A DNA stretch of 64,000 bases from Bidens hawaiensis (GCA_021521415.1 JAIQDT010003817.1:1-64000); one strand, 5' to 3'. Positions 10,827 to 23,441 are shown, counted from the first letter of the stretch. Notes: a model not told the origin generated them from the letters alone. Translations and numbers: made by a program.

Positions 10827-13800
10827 TTAGTGAAACAAGGAAACCCAAGCCTTATTGGTCTTGGTTTGTTTCAATTTATCATAGAAACAATCAATAAAAT
10901 TATCATCCTCATAATCAGTTAACGATTCAACTGATGAGCATGATTTAAACAAACTAGAATTAGAAGGCTCAGTTTTAACATCTTTTTCAATGTTTGACTT
11001 TACAGATTCATCTTTCTCAATTGTTGAATTAGGTTTATGAGGTTTATCTTTTGTTTTACCCTTTACCACCTAGTTCTTCCCAACAGAACTTGTCTTCTTA
11101 TAAAAACCATCATTAGATTTGTTAACCTTTGAAGACTCACCGACCTCAAAGTTGTCTTTGAACAATTCCTTCTCCAAAACCCGTTTTAAAATCTTTATGG
11201 ATGGAGAAGTAGGTCACACAATTGAAACTTTCATATGTGGTTTCTTGTTTACCACACGCTTTTTGTCACACCCTCAAATTCCACTAACAGAGTTTTACCA
11301 TCAGAGGGTGTGATCTAACAGGATCGGAATTATTAGTTATATCAAACACCATAATTAAAGTTTAAAAAACAACCAAGACATCAAGTCTTAAGTAAAGATG
11401 CGGAAGCGTAAACTGTAAAGTAAATAGTTACGTCACACAGGACAACTTAAAGCAAAAGTTATCATGACAAAATTTTAAAGAAGTTTAAAGGATAAGAGTT
11501 CAGTGAATGCATGTCCTATACCGCTCGCCCGCCTCGGCTACCTGAGATAAACATACTAAAAGTGTCAACACAGGGTTGGTGAGTTCACAGGTTTAAGTAA
11601 ATTAATCGTTGCTTTTTAGCGTTACCAGATAGTGTGATGTCAATATATATCAATAGGTAGCTAACCTATCAAGCATGTATTACTAAGTGTTCGACGCCGA
11701 AGCTGACTATTTATACGATTGCCTTGCCACCATGTGAACCACGACCATGATAATGTGTCAGAAAAAATTACACCCACTCGACCTACAGTCGAGTTTAGAG
11801 TTGGGTGGGGTTTGTCAAACCTAGTAGTACTACTCAACATTGACTCGCTATTATCCAATATTAATCGGTTCGATTGTTCAGAAGGACTTAGTTGGTTGTC
11901 ACTTAGTCTTACAAGTTATATATAAAGTATAAACAAAATCTAAAGCATTGGGGTATGTTATCCCCCCCTAATAAAAGCGTTAAAGAGTAAAAGGGGCCGT
12001 GAAACTCACTATTTGTGAAGTTGTCAAAAATCCGAGAAATGCGTGCGTAAAAGGAAATCCTCACTAGTGCTCTAAAAACAAAATGAAATTTCTAAGTGTT
12101 TCGAACTATGAGTGAGTCACTAGGCTCGACACATGAAAACTATGCATGAGAGGTTACGTTGGTGAAACAAGTGCGACTCGAAAAACACGTTGGTGATAAA
12201 CTACGGGTGTGATTAAATATAGTGTAAGTGTTACTATGATACATTATCAGTAAAACATCTACCAAAAGGGCAAATACGTCAAACATATTGCGAACATCGA
12301 TCAAACAATCACTTTTGATGTTTAAATCAAGAATTCAGTAGCTAAGTTACCGAGACAGAACTTAGCACATCAAGATTACTATATTTCACTAATCATAACA
12401 TGTAGATAAAATCACCAAATTTTACCACCGAAGAACACGTGACTTAGGTTTCTAAAAAGAGTTTTATTATATTTTTATTACATACGGTTTTATCACAAGA
12501 ATCAAAACAACACAATAAGTACACAGCAGTCATTATCATGCACAACAAAACGTTCTTTACTATTCTCGTTACATGTTTAATACAATTAATGCAAGGCCAA
12601 TTGGGTGATTACACACTCCAATTATTAACTTCCAGAAGTGGAATTAACTCAATTGGTCTCGTCGTTTGTGAGATATACCATTTAAAAAACAGCCTATAAG
12701 AAGGCTTCCCGAATCAGACTTGCGCAACAAATTTGTAAATTAATAAAAACTGACTTCCAAACGTTCAAAAATTACAAACACAGAATCTTTAGAAACTAGA
12801 CTCGACCTACTACATCATATAATCAATAATCACTTCTAAACATATAATTACATCAAGCTACAGTCGTTTTAACATGCATTTATGGTTCTGTCCAGCATCA
12901 GTTTTCACCAAATTTTATCAAATTACTAACCTATGAATAAATAACCATTTTTACAACCCTAACTCATCAATAATCAACAACTTTAACATATTGGGTTTAT
13001 GATTAATATGTTCAATGATGCCAAAAATAGATATAATAGGTTAGATATAGTGTTTAGTTTACCTAGTTAGCACCATAAACCTTCGACAAGCTTGCAAGGA
13101 TGATTGTATGTGTGTGTGTGTGTGTGTTATGTTTTGGCCGAACAAGGGAGGGGGGGGGGGCTGCCGTCGCAAGAGGGAGAGGGAGAGAGGGAAAGGGTTA
13201 GGGTTTGTGTTATTAAGTTATTTATATAATAATTAATTATTTCACATGCTACAACTTGCACCCTCGACTTCTATTTAGTTTAATTCTAGCACAAACTAAT
13301 CTTTTTTCATCCATGATATGATGTTATACATGCAAGCACCAAATTACATATAAACATAACATGTATTTATACCAAGTACTTGTTTATAATATTTATTGTT
13401 TTTTCACCATCGGTTTGAGTTGACTCGTGTGTGATTCGGTGAAACTCCGAAAGACTATTTGTGTACTGATTGTCATGTGTCATTTAAACTCTAATTAAAT
13501 GCAATGAGAAATGCGTTAACTGGAATGACATAGTTCGTGTGAGCTTGAGTTTGAATTAACGGAGTATGGGTTAACGGAGTTAACCTGAAATTTACGAGTG
13601 TCACACTTTTTCTCTTGGGAATGAGAGAATCGTTTAGGACTTGAGTAAAACAAATGTCCTTCCTCATTACAAAAAAAACATTTCCTCCTATCAACAAACT
13701 TGTTAGCAGGAGAAACTTGATTCTCTTCCCGATCTCTTTCAGCCTTAAGTCTATAAAATTCATCATTAGATTGTTTTCTATAGATGGCCAATTTCTCTTC

Positions 13801-16517
13801 CTCAGAGGTCTCACCTTTAACAAAAACAATCTTTTAAAAACCATTTTTTGGTTTCACAGACTCTTTGTTAAATCTAGTAGATTTACCCACTTTAAACCAA
13901 ATACATTGTCTTTTGTGACAAAAACTAGTTTTAGCAAATTTAAACTTTTGATTACCAGTTTTAACACTTGATTGAATTTCGTTTTTAGCTTCAGACAATA
14001 CATGTTTAGCAGCTTGCTTACGGACCTCGCTCTCACATTCAGAGCTGTTGAAGGACTTAACAGGTTGTTCATCACATGGAAGAGATGATGAAATTTCATT
14101 ATGTGGTGAACCAGTCACCACATTCATCCCCTTGAAGAACCCTTCTGGTTCTTTTCGAACATAAGAGCTCCAAATAGGTGGTGGTACAGAATGATACTTC
14201 GGATCATCCTTTATGTACCTTGAAATATCAATAGATTTTTTTGGGACAATATGATCAAGGACATATGATGAGGCATATAGCTTTTAAGTTTAGTGTCAAC
14301 TCTTTCAGTGTCAATTTTAATCAGTTGAAGTTCCTTTTTATGTTCCACTTTCTCATCAATATGCCTATACATAGCAATTTGTTTATCCTTAACCATGTGT
14401 TTAAGCATAGAAATTGTTTTCTCATCTTGTAGGATTTTAACCCAAAAGTTTTTCTCACACGTTTAAAGCTTGTCATAAGCTTCTTTAATGCTTCTATAAT
14501 CAATAAACACATTATTATAGTCGGTTTTCAATGAATCAATTATAAAATCTTTTGCAACACACGACTCACAATATGTTTAACCTTTTAAGTAGAAAATGTT
14601 ACCTGCCCAGCCATGCAAGCATGATGAATGGACTGTTCTTTAACATCTTCGTTACTTACTTCTTCAACTATCGCTAGAACATCTTCAATTGGCATAGTTG
14701 CATCACTCATTTCTTCAATCATTACAGTTGGAATATCATCAGCTGTCACTCTCATCTTCATCAACTCCAAAATTAATCTCTCCATTAAACCAATCTGCAA
14801 AACTTTCAAACTCATCAGGTGACAAAAATGATTTAGAAAATTCATTTGGAATTGAATCAAAACTCTTAGGAGATTCTGTCTCCTCAGGATCACTTGACAT
14901 CTCAGTGTTGTTCTCCTTTTGATTATCTCCATCACAGTCAGCCTTTTTCAGCATAAGTATCATCAGCTGCTTTGATCTCATCCTTTATAGCAACATCTTC
15001 CACATCATACACAGCTTCACCTACATTCACAAAGTTTACATGTTCTCCAGCTTGTTGATCATCACCAATTACCTCGGCTACATTTTCCCGGTGCATGATA
15101 GAATTCCAATTGAAACCTTCATTCATTTGTACTTGACAAGCTTTTGATGACAAGGCCTCAGGTTTTTTTGATGGTTCAGCTGGTGCAGGAGAGCTTTGAT
15201 GATAAATGGCCTGTCTATTGTATTCCCAACTAAACGGATTTTGATTATTATCTCCAACTTCTGGGTTCTTGCATTCCCTCTTGAAATGCCCTTTTTCTTT
15301 ACATCGAAAACATCGGACCTTTGACTTGTAAAATCCCAGTTTTGAAGTCGTCCCATCAAGACAATTCTTTTCAGTAATTTGTTTGAATCTTTGTGCTCTT
15401 CTGTAAAAACCTAGCCATGCACCATTGAATATCCAACATCTCCATCTCTTCAGGATCAACTTGATCCTAATCCTCATTTGTCATGTTTTAATTTCCAATT
15501 CTTCCCGCTATTAAGCATTCATATGACTCAAGAACGTATCCTAGAAACGCCATATGTTCTTGAACATTCTCGACAGCAAGTTCATTGTTGTTCTTGATGT
15601 TAACAGCTATGGTTCATTGCACAACATCAGATGATGGACTTGACGGTTTTGAGGATTGATCAGGAGCAGAATTGGTTCTAGTGTAAATGCTTGTGTAGTG
15701 TGGTATGTTAGATGGTTGACTTGATTAAGAACTAACACAAAAACTACTATTTGGGACAAAAGCAGTTTGAATCTTCGGGCTATGAGCTACAACAGATTGT
15801 GATGAATTAAAGTTTAACCCGATGTCTTGAGTTATCGCAGTACTCTTCATTTTCTGCTTCTTGCGAACTTCGAGCTCTTGTGCTTCCAACTTCTTAATGA
15901 ATCGAACTAGAGTCAATATAGCATATACAATAGGGTTTGATTGTTGACTCATAATGAATGTCTCCCATTTGCCAGATAGAGAATCAACAAGTTTGTTAAT
16001 ATACTCATACTTTTTCTTATCAATTCCCAATCTCCTCATTTCGTTCACCAAATGAGAGTACCTCTTGATCAATTGTGCCATAGATTCTCCTTTTACCATG
16101 CTGAATATATCAAACTCCTTCTTCAACAAAGCAATCTTAGACTTCCTCATATCTGGATTCCCTCTGTCTTTGAAAGTAAAGCTTCCCAGATTGGAAAATC
16201 TCGGACTTAATGGCTTGTTGAAAAAGATTCATCAATTTCTTCTCTATAAGAAATCTTGCTTTATCACCCTTAGGTATTTGAGATAACCGACAGATTGTAC
16301 CATTCTCATTATGTGGAATGATGTATTCCACTTCAACCGCTTCCCAAGCCTCGTAATTAACAGCTTGCACATAGGTCTCAAACTTATCAGCCCAACTTGG
16401 ATAATATTCCATCCTTAATAGTTTCGATGGCTTAGTAGACGTTCCTATTTCTTTCTCTAAATTGATATTCTGAAGTATTTTCGAAGGGTGTGTCACGAAA
16501 GCATTCAATTCTTCCAT
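10827..16517 (-). pseudogene. Sirevirus C gag, interrupted and frameshifted
   Basis: Starts at ATG 16517 (MEELNAFVTHPSK) and ends at TAA 10827, with a terminus (KAWVSLFH) similar to that of Sirevirus A gag. Visible parts: a capsid-like UBN2-type region (16517-15725), zinc knuckle CFRCKEKGHFKREC near 15300, acidic and Ser-rich spacers (15000-14600), and a second knuckle CFFCNEEGHLFYS near 13660 lacking the last Cys. Several frameshifts divide it, and a 2.3-kb solo LTR sits just after the second knuckle. The two-knuckle, very long gag is typical of Sireviruses. Its role would have been virus-like particle assembly and RNA binding. Confidence 0.75.
11264..13605 (-). mobile_element. gypsy-type solo LTR inside Sirevirus C gag
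   Basis: Begins TGTCACACCC and ends GTGTCACA, so read on the minus strand it runs TGTGACAC...GGGTGTGACA, like the Tekay LTRs elsewhere in the window. It is flanked by the 5-base TSD CTTTT at 11259-11263 and 13606-13610. No internal region is present, so it is a solo LTR of 2342 bp. It includes a (TG)n tract near 13107-13128 and a G-run near 13149-13160. Exact TSDs make the boundaries firm. Confidence 0.88.
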
Positions 16518-17057
16518 CGTTGCACGAAAATCAAGAAAATCAGCAACTCTTGTGTATATGTTTATGAAGCGTGTAAATATTGAACATATAAGCCTTTACG
16601 TCTTATAAGTATTAGGAGCGTGTAAGTATACTTATACGTGAAACACAAACTTATACGGTGAACAATCTTCAACGTATAAACCAATTAAACGGATAACACC
16701 CTTATACGCTTATACACCAACTTATATGGAGAAACACCTTATACGTCAAAGCAATCTTATACGTGGTAACACAACTTATACGGTGATCAGATAAATTATA
16801 CGCTGCAACTTTCTGTGACAAGGAACATGATCTGATCTTGATGAATTTGATTGAATTGATGAGTTTACTCGTGCAGAGATTTGATCAACACATGATTACA
16901 AACAAGTCTCTGAGATGAATTTGAAATTGATCCATAGATGAGTGTGTAATTGAAGAATAAGTGTTGTTGATAAACTTTGACCTTAAAATCTTCAAATTGA
17001 AACGAGTTAACGTGTTCAATTTAGTAGTAACCACGAGCCATATACTCCGATACCACT
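16518..17057 (-). other. 5' leader of Sirevirus C with TTATACG array
   Basis: Non-coding leader between the PBS and gag ATG. From about 16585 to 16806 the word TTATACG occurs seven times, mostly as CTTATACG, at irregular spacing of about 17-40 bases, plus reverse-complement copies such as ACGTATAA. The LTR of the same element has a palindrome built on the same word (17328-17354). It would be transcribed, so RNA-level roles are possible. Confidence 0.75.
17044..17055 (-). other. primer binding site of Sirevirus C
   Basis: Minus-strand TGGTATCGGAGT, one to two changes from the initiator Met-tRNA PBS TGGTATCAGAGC, lying two bases from the LTR end. Confidence 0.8.
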
Positions 17058-17450
17058 TGAAAGACCTGATGCCCGATCATAATACGTCATCATAAATGTG
17101 TAGATACTATATGCTACGGATCAATAATGTTGTGTTTACTATACTATACTAAATGACGGAAACACGTAGCAAAGGAACTAAACACATGATAACTCACTGT
17201 AACAATTATTAATATTGATATAACAATTTTCAGTACAAGTGATTTCTAGATAACAAACAACTATTACAAAATATGACAAGTAAAGCTATTTATACAAATA
17301 CCTATGGTCAGTATAGGTTTGATTGGTGTATAAGACTCCGTATAAGTCTTATACGTTGGTTATCCAACTTATAAGGCCTTAACATGATATTCTAACAGTT
17401 CAGCTCGTTTAACTATTACAAGACCTAGCATTAGACATTGTGCACTAACA
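17058..17450 (-). repeat. 5' LTR of Sirevirus C
   Basis: 393 bp. On the minus strand it runs TGTTAGTGCACAATG...GGTCTTTCA. The first 12 bases resemble the LTR starts of A and B, but the body differs. It holds the perfect 9-base palindrome GTATAAGAC/GTCTTATAC at 17328-17354. The partner LTR is not in the window. Confidence 0.8.
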
Positions 17451-17949
17451 AATCTTGAATGGCCAAGATAAGTGATTGTTCTTAGTAGAGCCTATTAGCA
17501 AGATCAATCGGGTGAAGGGGTCACAACACAAAACAACCATAATGATGGACTCTTGCTACATCCCGTCACCTTTGGTAACTCCCACTTACTTCAAGAACTC
17601 CACGAGCTCGTCCTCGGTTTCTATTCGGTCTTCTTCATTGCAAAATTCACTAATACAAGTAATGAAAAACTAAACCCTATCTATTACAATTTTGAACCAT
17701 CAAATTGGCCAAAGACCATAAAATAAAACCATTGAACCAAACAAACAAGGTCGGGCCAGATTTACATATTCAACAAAAAAATATCGAGCAATATTTTGGT
17801 CAAATAAAATAAATAAAATTTTGAACAAACCAAGATTGCCCTAAATATTTATCTATATCATAAACTTCAACAACCTTGAAGTTTGTGATGTAGAATCGGT
17901 TAAATTTCCGAATTCGAATCGTATGTTGTAACCATAGATCTGATACCAT
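17451..17949 (-). mobile_element. internal remnant of copia D
   Basis: Lies between the LTR of Sirevirus C and an LTR fragment with its own PBS (minus-strand TGGTATCAGATC at 17937-17948). It therefore represents the 5' internal part of another minus-strand copia into which C probably inserted. I cannot identify a coding domain in it. Confidence 0.45.
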
Positions 17950-18298
17950 TGTTGAGTTCCAGTGGTGATCAGTCAACGGGTTAACAATTAAACCCGATTT
18001 TAATAACTTTTTCGTAATTATTTATCGTATTAACAATTGACAAAAACGCAGCGGAATAAAAACGAGTAATTATTACTTTTATGAACCGTACATGATTTGA
18101 TTACAAACAATACAAGCACGAGCCAAACAAAATAAATGCAAATGTAAATCGACAACTAATATAAGTTTACCTCGGTTAATAAATAAACAGTTGAGACACC
18201 GAGGGCCAACGAACAACGTTAGGTGAACAAACAAGACAAATAACCAAAGATGGCGGTGGTGGCCAGGCAGCGGGATGAGGCTTCCAATAAATTGATTT
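17950..18298 (-). repeat. truncated LTR of copia D
   Basis: Starts TGTTGAGTTCC next to a PBS and contains GCAGCGGAATAAAA, as near the ends of many copia LTRs in reverse. It stops abruptly where Sirevirus B gag similarity begins (about 18299), so it is truncated. The family is not assigned. Confidence 0.5.
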
Positions 18299-18839
18299 TA
18301 GGTTTCATTTTCAGTTTGTTCATCTCATCAATCAAGTGATTGAAATGAGTAAGCATCTCTTCAACAGTTTCACCCTTTAGTAAGTTAAAGTTTCAAAATT
18401 GAAACTTTAATATCACTTTCTTGCTCTCTTTTTTGTTTCCCATGCTTCTCATCTTAATGTGTTGAAACAATAAAGAACATATCTTAATACTTCCAACTTG
18501 AAGAAATATGTTACCAGGTAAAGCCATAGTTAGAGTTGAATAAGCTTTGGTCCCAATCTCTAACGCTTTATTTTCCTCTTATGAGAATTGAGAGAAAGCC
18601 TTTGGAGTAAAACCCGTTGTTTCACTACCAAGTATCGGAACTGTATAAACTTCATCAGGATAATGAGAACAATTAGGATGAACAGAACCAGGATGTGCAC
18701 GAAAACGTGGTTCCCGTTTGGCAAAATCACTGAATTTCATTAGTCGTGGACATTTCGAATGAGATCCAATTTCCGCATCGAGGTGTAACATTTGTTGCAT
18801 AAGTACGTTTTGAGATGCCAACGTATAAAAACCAGCCAT
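18299..18839 (-). pseudogene. Sirevirus B gag, N-terminal part
   Basis: Starts at ATG 18839 (MAGFYTLASQNV), matching the Sirevirus A gag start at 42626 and the forward copy at 57728. It stays open to a stop at 18579, then similarity continues in another frame with NHLIDEMNKLKM near 18300-18350 before truncation at the copia D LTR. It is the capsid-side N-terminus of a Sirevirus gag. Confidence 0.75.
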
Positions 18840-19174
18840 TGTAATTACAAAGTTTAAATTTAACAAAAATCCAAACTTGAGGGTTAAAAGTGAAACTTCA
18901 GTTATGAACTAGAAATAGTGAACTTAACGAACTGAGTGAAGTAAGGATAACGAATTGAGAATAATAAATTAACGGACCAAGTAGGATTTGAATGACGAAT
19001 CAGGAACAGTATCCTAATGAACCAGGGAAGAATTAAGTGTAACAAATAGTTAACGAATCACTGATGAGTCACTAACGAATCACTGACGAATCAGTATGAC
19101 AGATCACTGATGAATCGATAACGAATCAATGATGAATCAATGACAAATTATAATGCCGAATTAAAGACGAATAA
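18840..19174 (-). other. Sirevirus B leader (gag-proximal half) with ACGAATCA array
   Basis: Dense array of the word ACGAAT(C/T)A and variants, at roughly 11-20 base spacing between about 18925 and 19175; it reads as TGATTCGT on the coding strand. No ORF. The remaining leader lies at 44198-44926, separated by insertion of Sirevirus A. Confidence 0.75.
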
Positions 19175-19179
19175 GTAAC
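19175..19179. repeat. TSD of Sirevirus A (GTAAC)
   Basis: Identical to 44193-44197 on the far side. The complement GTTAC also precedes the LTR copy in the inverted arm (56492-56496). Confidence 0.9.
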
Positions 19180-19411
19180 TGTTAAACCTTCAAATTATCT
19201 AATCTAGGACAAATTAATCTTAGATCTAATACTTGAGTAGGATCTAGTTCTTAGTAATTACTCTTAATTAGTATATATATATATATATATTATGTATTAG
19301 TTGTATTAGGTGTATAATAGTAATAGATTAAACGAAGCTTTGATCGAGAGAAAATTTTGATAGAGGTTCGATACTTTATGAATCAAAACTTAAATTATGA
19401 GGACTAAGCCT

Positions 19412-19421
19412 CTATATATAG
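19412..19421 (-). promoter_or_regulatory. LTR TATA box (CTATATATAG)
   Basis: Palindromic TATA box at the same place in the LTR copies: TTATATATAG around 43837-43846 and CTATATATAG at 56844-56853. The promoter palindromes lie immediately upstream on the minus strand. Confidence 0.6.
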
Positions 19422-19430
19422 ACGATGGAT

Positions 19431-19659
19431 CTAGTTCGTTACACATCCCATAACGAATTAGAGTCCATTTAGTTAACATTACAGACTCGATAATCAAGCA
19501 TAACGAATCAATGATTCGTTATCTCCCATTCGTCAACATTCCATGACGAATGGGAACATACATAACGAACTAGAAGCCCACTCGTTAAACATCCCTAACG
19601 AAATGGGTGTTACTTTAAGCAAATTGGCTAGTTCGTTAAACATACTTAACGAACTAGCC
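19431..19659 (-). promoter_or_regulatory. promoter palindrome cluster, Sirevirus A 3' LTR
   Basis: Four inverted repeats. 19626-19659 has perfect 14-base arms GGCTAGTTCGTTAA around loop ACATAC. 19525-19554 has perfect 11-base arms CCCATTCGTCA around ACATTCCA. 19431-19461 and about 19577-19608 are imperfect. Loops share ACATNC. They sit within about 250 bases upstream of the TATA box. Confidence 0.8.
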
Positions 19660-19771
19660 TTACATTAACGAACTAACTATTTAAAATAAATATCTTTTTC
19701 ATTTTAATAGTAATAATAAATAAAAAGATGATAAATACAAAGACTTGAGACGCCAAAACCGTGCACTAACA

Positions 19772-19783
19772 GACACCCCCTCG
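19772..19783 (-). other. polypurine tract of Sirevirus A
   Basis: Minus-strand CGAGGGGGTGTC directly abuts the 3' LTR. The equivalent in element E is GATGGGGTGT at 533-542. Confidence 0.7.
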
Positions 19784-20264
19784 TCTTGAGCTCCTTGTCT
19801 TTAATTTATTTGAAGCACTTGGTCTGCCAGTCCCGATAGCTATGAATCCCGTACTCGCGACATACACGTACGACCCGCTGGAATCCCATAGCTCGGTTAT
19901 AATCTTCACGACGCTCTATCAATATCTTATTCTTGAACAACATACCATTGTCCGTCTCAGTTAAATTAACGAGCCACACCGGGTCGATAATCTTAATTAG
20001 CTCGGTCTTCAAACCTTTACCAAAAACAATAACGGCCTCGCCAATACGATTATCATAATACCAACGGTTGAATGATAAAAAAATATGCTGATTAAGCGTC
20101 TTGACTGGTACACGCTTCATCGTCTTTGGCGGTTTTACTTTAAGCACAATCTTCCTTCAACCCGTTCTTGGATCTATCTCGTCAACACGTATACGGGTTG
20201 GAATCTGTGGCTTAAAAATTTAAACCCGTGGTTCACTTCGAAGGGCAAATGTTGATGGAACCAT

Positions 20265-23200
20265 TGTGACATTCGTGACAAAACGATGTATACCTTATTC
20301 ACTACGTAGCGAGTAACGATAAATCGGTTAATTCATAGCGATTATACGAGTAACCGACCGATACTGATTATGACCCGTATATATATTGAGGGGTCATTTA
20401 CGAGTTATATATATAATATAGAGGCTAACATATTGATATTTAGGCCCCAGTACATTTAAAACCATTTAAACGAAAAAGGTTTCATTTATTGATACGCTGT
20501 AAGTTTAAACGCAATCGTTAACATCAAAACGAGCATTATAGCATCCGTTAAGCCGAAAAAGATTTATAAAACACTTATATGACATGTTTTAAGCAATCCA
20601 TGAAAATATTTTGGATTTTTACAACGAGTCAGTATGTTTTTCTTATTTTAGAAAAATATGCTGAAAAACAATCGTTTTCGCGCTATTTCTCACGCCCGAT
20701 TTATTTTTCCCACAAAAAACCGAACCCGAATTAAATTTTGGACCGACATTTATGTGTGGCATTAATACCGAGGCACAATTGGGCAAAAAGGAGGCCCAAT
20801 GTGCCTTTATATGTTGCGGCCGCAAATCAAAGGGGTGGACCCCTTCGCTTCTAGCTTCTTGTATAAGCTAGTATGTTTAGATATTTTTCACAAGGATAAA
20901 CCTGGATCATTATTCTGCTGTTCCTCGTCATCAAACACCCAAAAGCCTAGAGGTAAATACTCTAATTTTATGATTTCCATGCTTGATTAATCAAGTTTAA
21001 ATATGAAAAATTAACCCTTGATTAGTTTTAAACATGTTTAACCATTCAAAAACCATAAAAATCAAGTAAAATTAATTTTTGATGTTAAACATGTCTACAA
21101 AGCAGTATCATATAGATTTGTGGTCAAAAACGCGGAATAGAACATGAATATAACGTTTTTATGGTTCAAAAGTTCGTTTTGAAACAAAAACCGAAACCCT
21201 AGTTAACAAGGCTGTTTCATGGATGATTTAAGCTTGTTTTGATGTTATATGATATGTAGATACACTTAGTTTGTGACCCAAGACCTCGAGAGGCGTTAAA
21301 ACCATCAAAACCTACCGAAAACCGACAAGGTATTACCGGTTAACTCGTTAAGGGGCTGTTTGTTCTTAGATTGTGACGTGATTGTTTTTATGTTATGAAA
21401 CTTTTCAGAATCATTAGGGATCACATGAGTGAGTCCCGGTTCAAATTTGGTAATTTTTTGATAAACGGAGAATATTTGGCGAATTTATTACCGTTTATTG
21501 GTGTTTATTTGGGAAACATAGTTAACACTCTTGAAAAATTATGAACATTGGTTTGGAACCAATAAATGTTATGTTAAGATCACTGGAAAATTTTGGGACG
21601 ATTTGGAGATGTCTAAGTATTTTTTGTGCAATTGTGTTTTAACCGAGTTTTAATAGCCAAAAAACGTGCAAAAAGGCATTTTGGCCAAAACGTTAGACTC
21701 TGAAGATTTTACAGGGGCTATGTGATGATATTGAGACCACTTGGAAAAATTATCGGATTTTTCGGATGTCGTTTGGTATAAACGGACTATTTATTACTTA
21801 ATTATAATACATTAAATGAAATTTTAAAAATAGATAATTAATCATAAAATTTCTGAAAATATTTTTATAAAATTCTCCATATTTTAATTTTTCTTTTTAC
21901 AAAAATTTGCATAATTTATATATAACTACATAATTAGTTATGATTAATCAAAGATTTAAACTATAATTGTTTTCACGAAACCGGCAATTTTGTGTTTAAC
22001 GGACTGACTGGTATGTCAAAATGTCAAAAGTGGTCAAATATCGTATTTTTGGATGAATTTGATAAAAACGAACTTTCTACGAGAATTCCAGACAATTCGA
22101 GTGGATTGTATGCGTTTTGTATAATCAAACCCGTGTGAAAACGTAAACAAACCCTGCAATCAAACCTGCTACCGAAACTTCAAAATTCTTTCATAAATCA
22201 AATCATTTATTCAATCAATATATTTACTTAAGTTTGTATGAACTTACCTAATCCCGAAACGCATAAACGATCAACTTGGCTAGGCTCGGAAAACGGTGAA
22301 GCTGAGCCAAGTCTGATTTTGAACATTTCATAGTATACAACGTCACAATCTAAGGCTATGGTCATGTTCTAGGCCTAACAGCTATAACCAGACTAGTTAT
22401 ACAGCCCAATTTAGTTTAAACATTGTACTGGTATTAACGGTACTATACCGGTTATAGGATTCAAGCTATAATCGAGACATTCTAGTTACCGATACGTACC
22501 ACCAGCTCGAACAACATTAAGGGGAGTTTCATGACCCCACTTTCTAAATTGTTTTACGAACTTTTGGGGTGGAAAGCGTGTTTACATATACGTTTATACT
22601 TGAAAACTTGTGATGATGTGAATTATCTAAGTACTAACACTTGAAAGTCCCCACAAACACAAGTGATTAACTTCGTGCAGGTGACGTGTGGATAGTACTA
22701 TCGGTTTGACAAACCCAACAGACAGGGCTGGAGGGGCATGCCAGAACGTGTTAACCCAGTTGCACATTGTCATTTATATTTATTACATTCTGCTATGTGG
22801 TGTTAGACATAATACATACATGGAGAAAAGTGGCTGTTAAACGCCTACGAGAGTACATGGGCAAGGGTGGCCATACGTTTTAGCTTGTTTCGGTTTCACT
22901 TGTGGCTTAGTATGATACATCATACACATACTTAAATACATACATACTATGAACTTTACGAAATCGTATACTGATTTTGTTAGTACTCGTGAAACTTAAA
23001 ACTCACCAACTAGACGTAGTTGACCCGTTTTAACATGCTTTTCAGGTAAGCCGAAGTTGGAATGAATTGCTTACATGCTTGGTGTTAGAAGCAAAGTTGA
23101 ATAGCTGTGAATAGATGAAAATACATAGTAATGAATAAGAAGCCTGTGAACTAGTTATGCTATTTTCATCTAGTTTGTAAACTTAGTACATACCAATATA

Positions 23201-23312
23201 ATATGATGTAAATTAGTTTGTTGAATTTCTTTATAAACAATGTGGTTGATACCAGTATTATCTGTTACATTCCCGAATTACGCTTCCGCAACTACCTAGT
23301 CGGGGTGTGACA
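20265..23312 (+). repeat. 5' LTR of T1
   Basis: Begins TGTGACATTCGTG and ends GGGGTGTGACA. A TATA-like TTTATATG lies at 20806-20813, after GGCCCAATGTGCC. The 3-kb length fits Tekay elements. Short open stretches inside (for example near 20799-20990) also occur in the 3' LTR and are not genes. Confidence 0.93.
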
Positions 23313-23317
23313 GAAGT

Positions 23318-23329
23318 TGGTATCAGAGC
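23318..23329 (+). other. primer binding site of T1
   Basis: TGGTATCAGAGC, five bases after the LTR end, the standard complement of the initiator Met-tRNA 3' end. Confidence 0.93.
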
Positions 23330-23441
23330 CATTGGTTATAAAGAATTAGGATGTCCCTTAGGATACCCTAAGATAACCTTAGGCTCGATTAGTTCTGGGA
23401 AATAATATAATATTAAATAATATATACAGGCAATTCTCGTG

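Larger units (their letters stand above)
7029..17450 (-). mobile_element. Sirevirus C (Ty1/copia), truncated, minus strand
   Basis: Read on the minus strand the order is LTR (17058-17450), PBS, leader, long gag with zinc knuckles, PR, IN, RT, RNase H, then the post-pol spacer. Similarity to Sirevirus A stops near the ORF3 start position (7029-7031), so ORF3 and the 3' LTR are missing. The LTR is only 393 bp and unlike the 575-608 bp LTRs of A, B and E, so C is a separate subfamily. All coding parts are decayed, and a gypsy solo LTR interrupts gag. Confidence 0.8.
19180..19771 (-). repeat. 3' LTR of Sirevirus A
   Basis: 592 bp, TG...CA ends on both strands. It contains the palindrome cluster 19431-19659 and a TATA box just downstream on the minus strand. 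It differs from the 5' LTR by small indels and an expanded AT tract near 19271-19290. Confidence 0.92.

Noticed and set aside
18925..19175. CRISPR-like spaced short repeats in the leaders
   Set aside because: Words are only 7-10 bases, irregularly spaced, inside a plant retrotransposon leader; no CRISPR array features.
20799..20990. Small ORF in T1 LTR, repeated at 30066-30278
   Set aside because: Duplicated because LTRs are duplicated; not conserved in T2 LTR.
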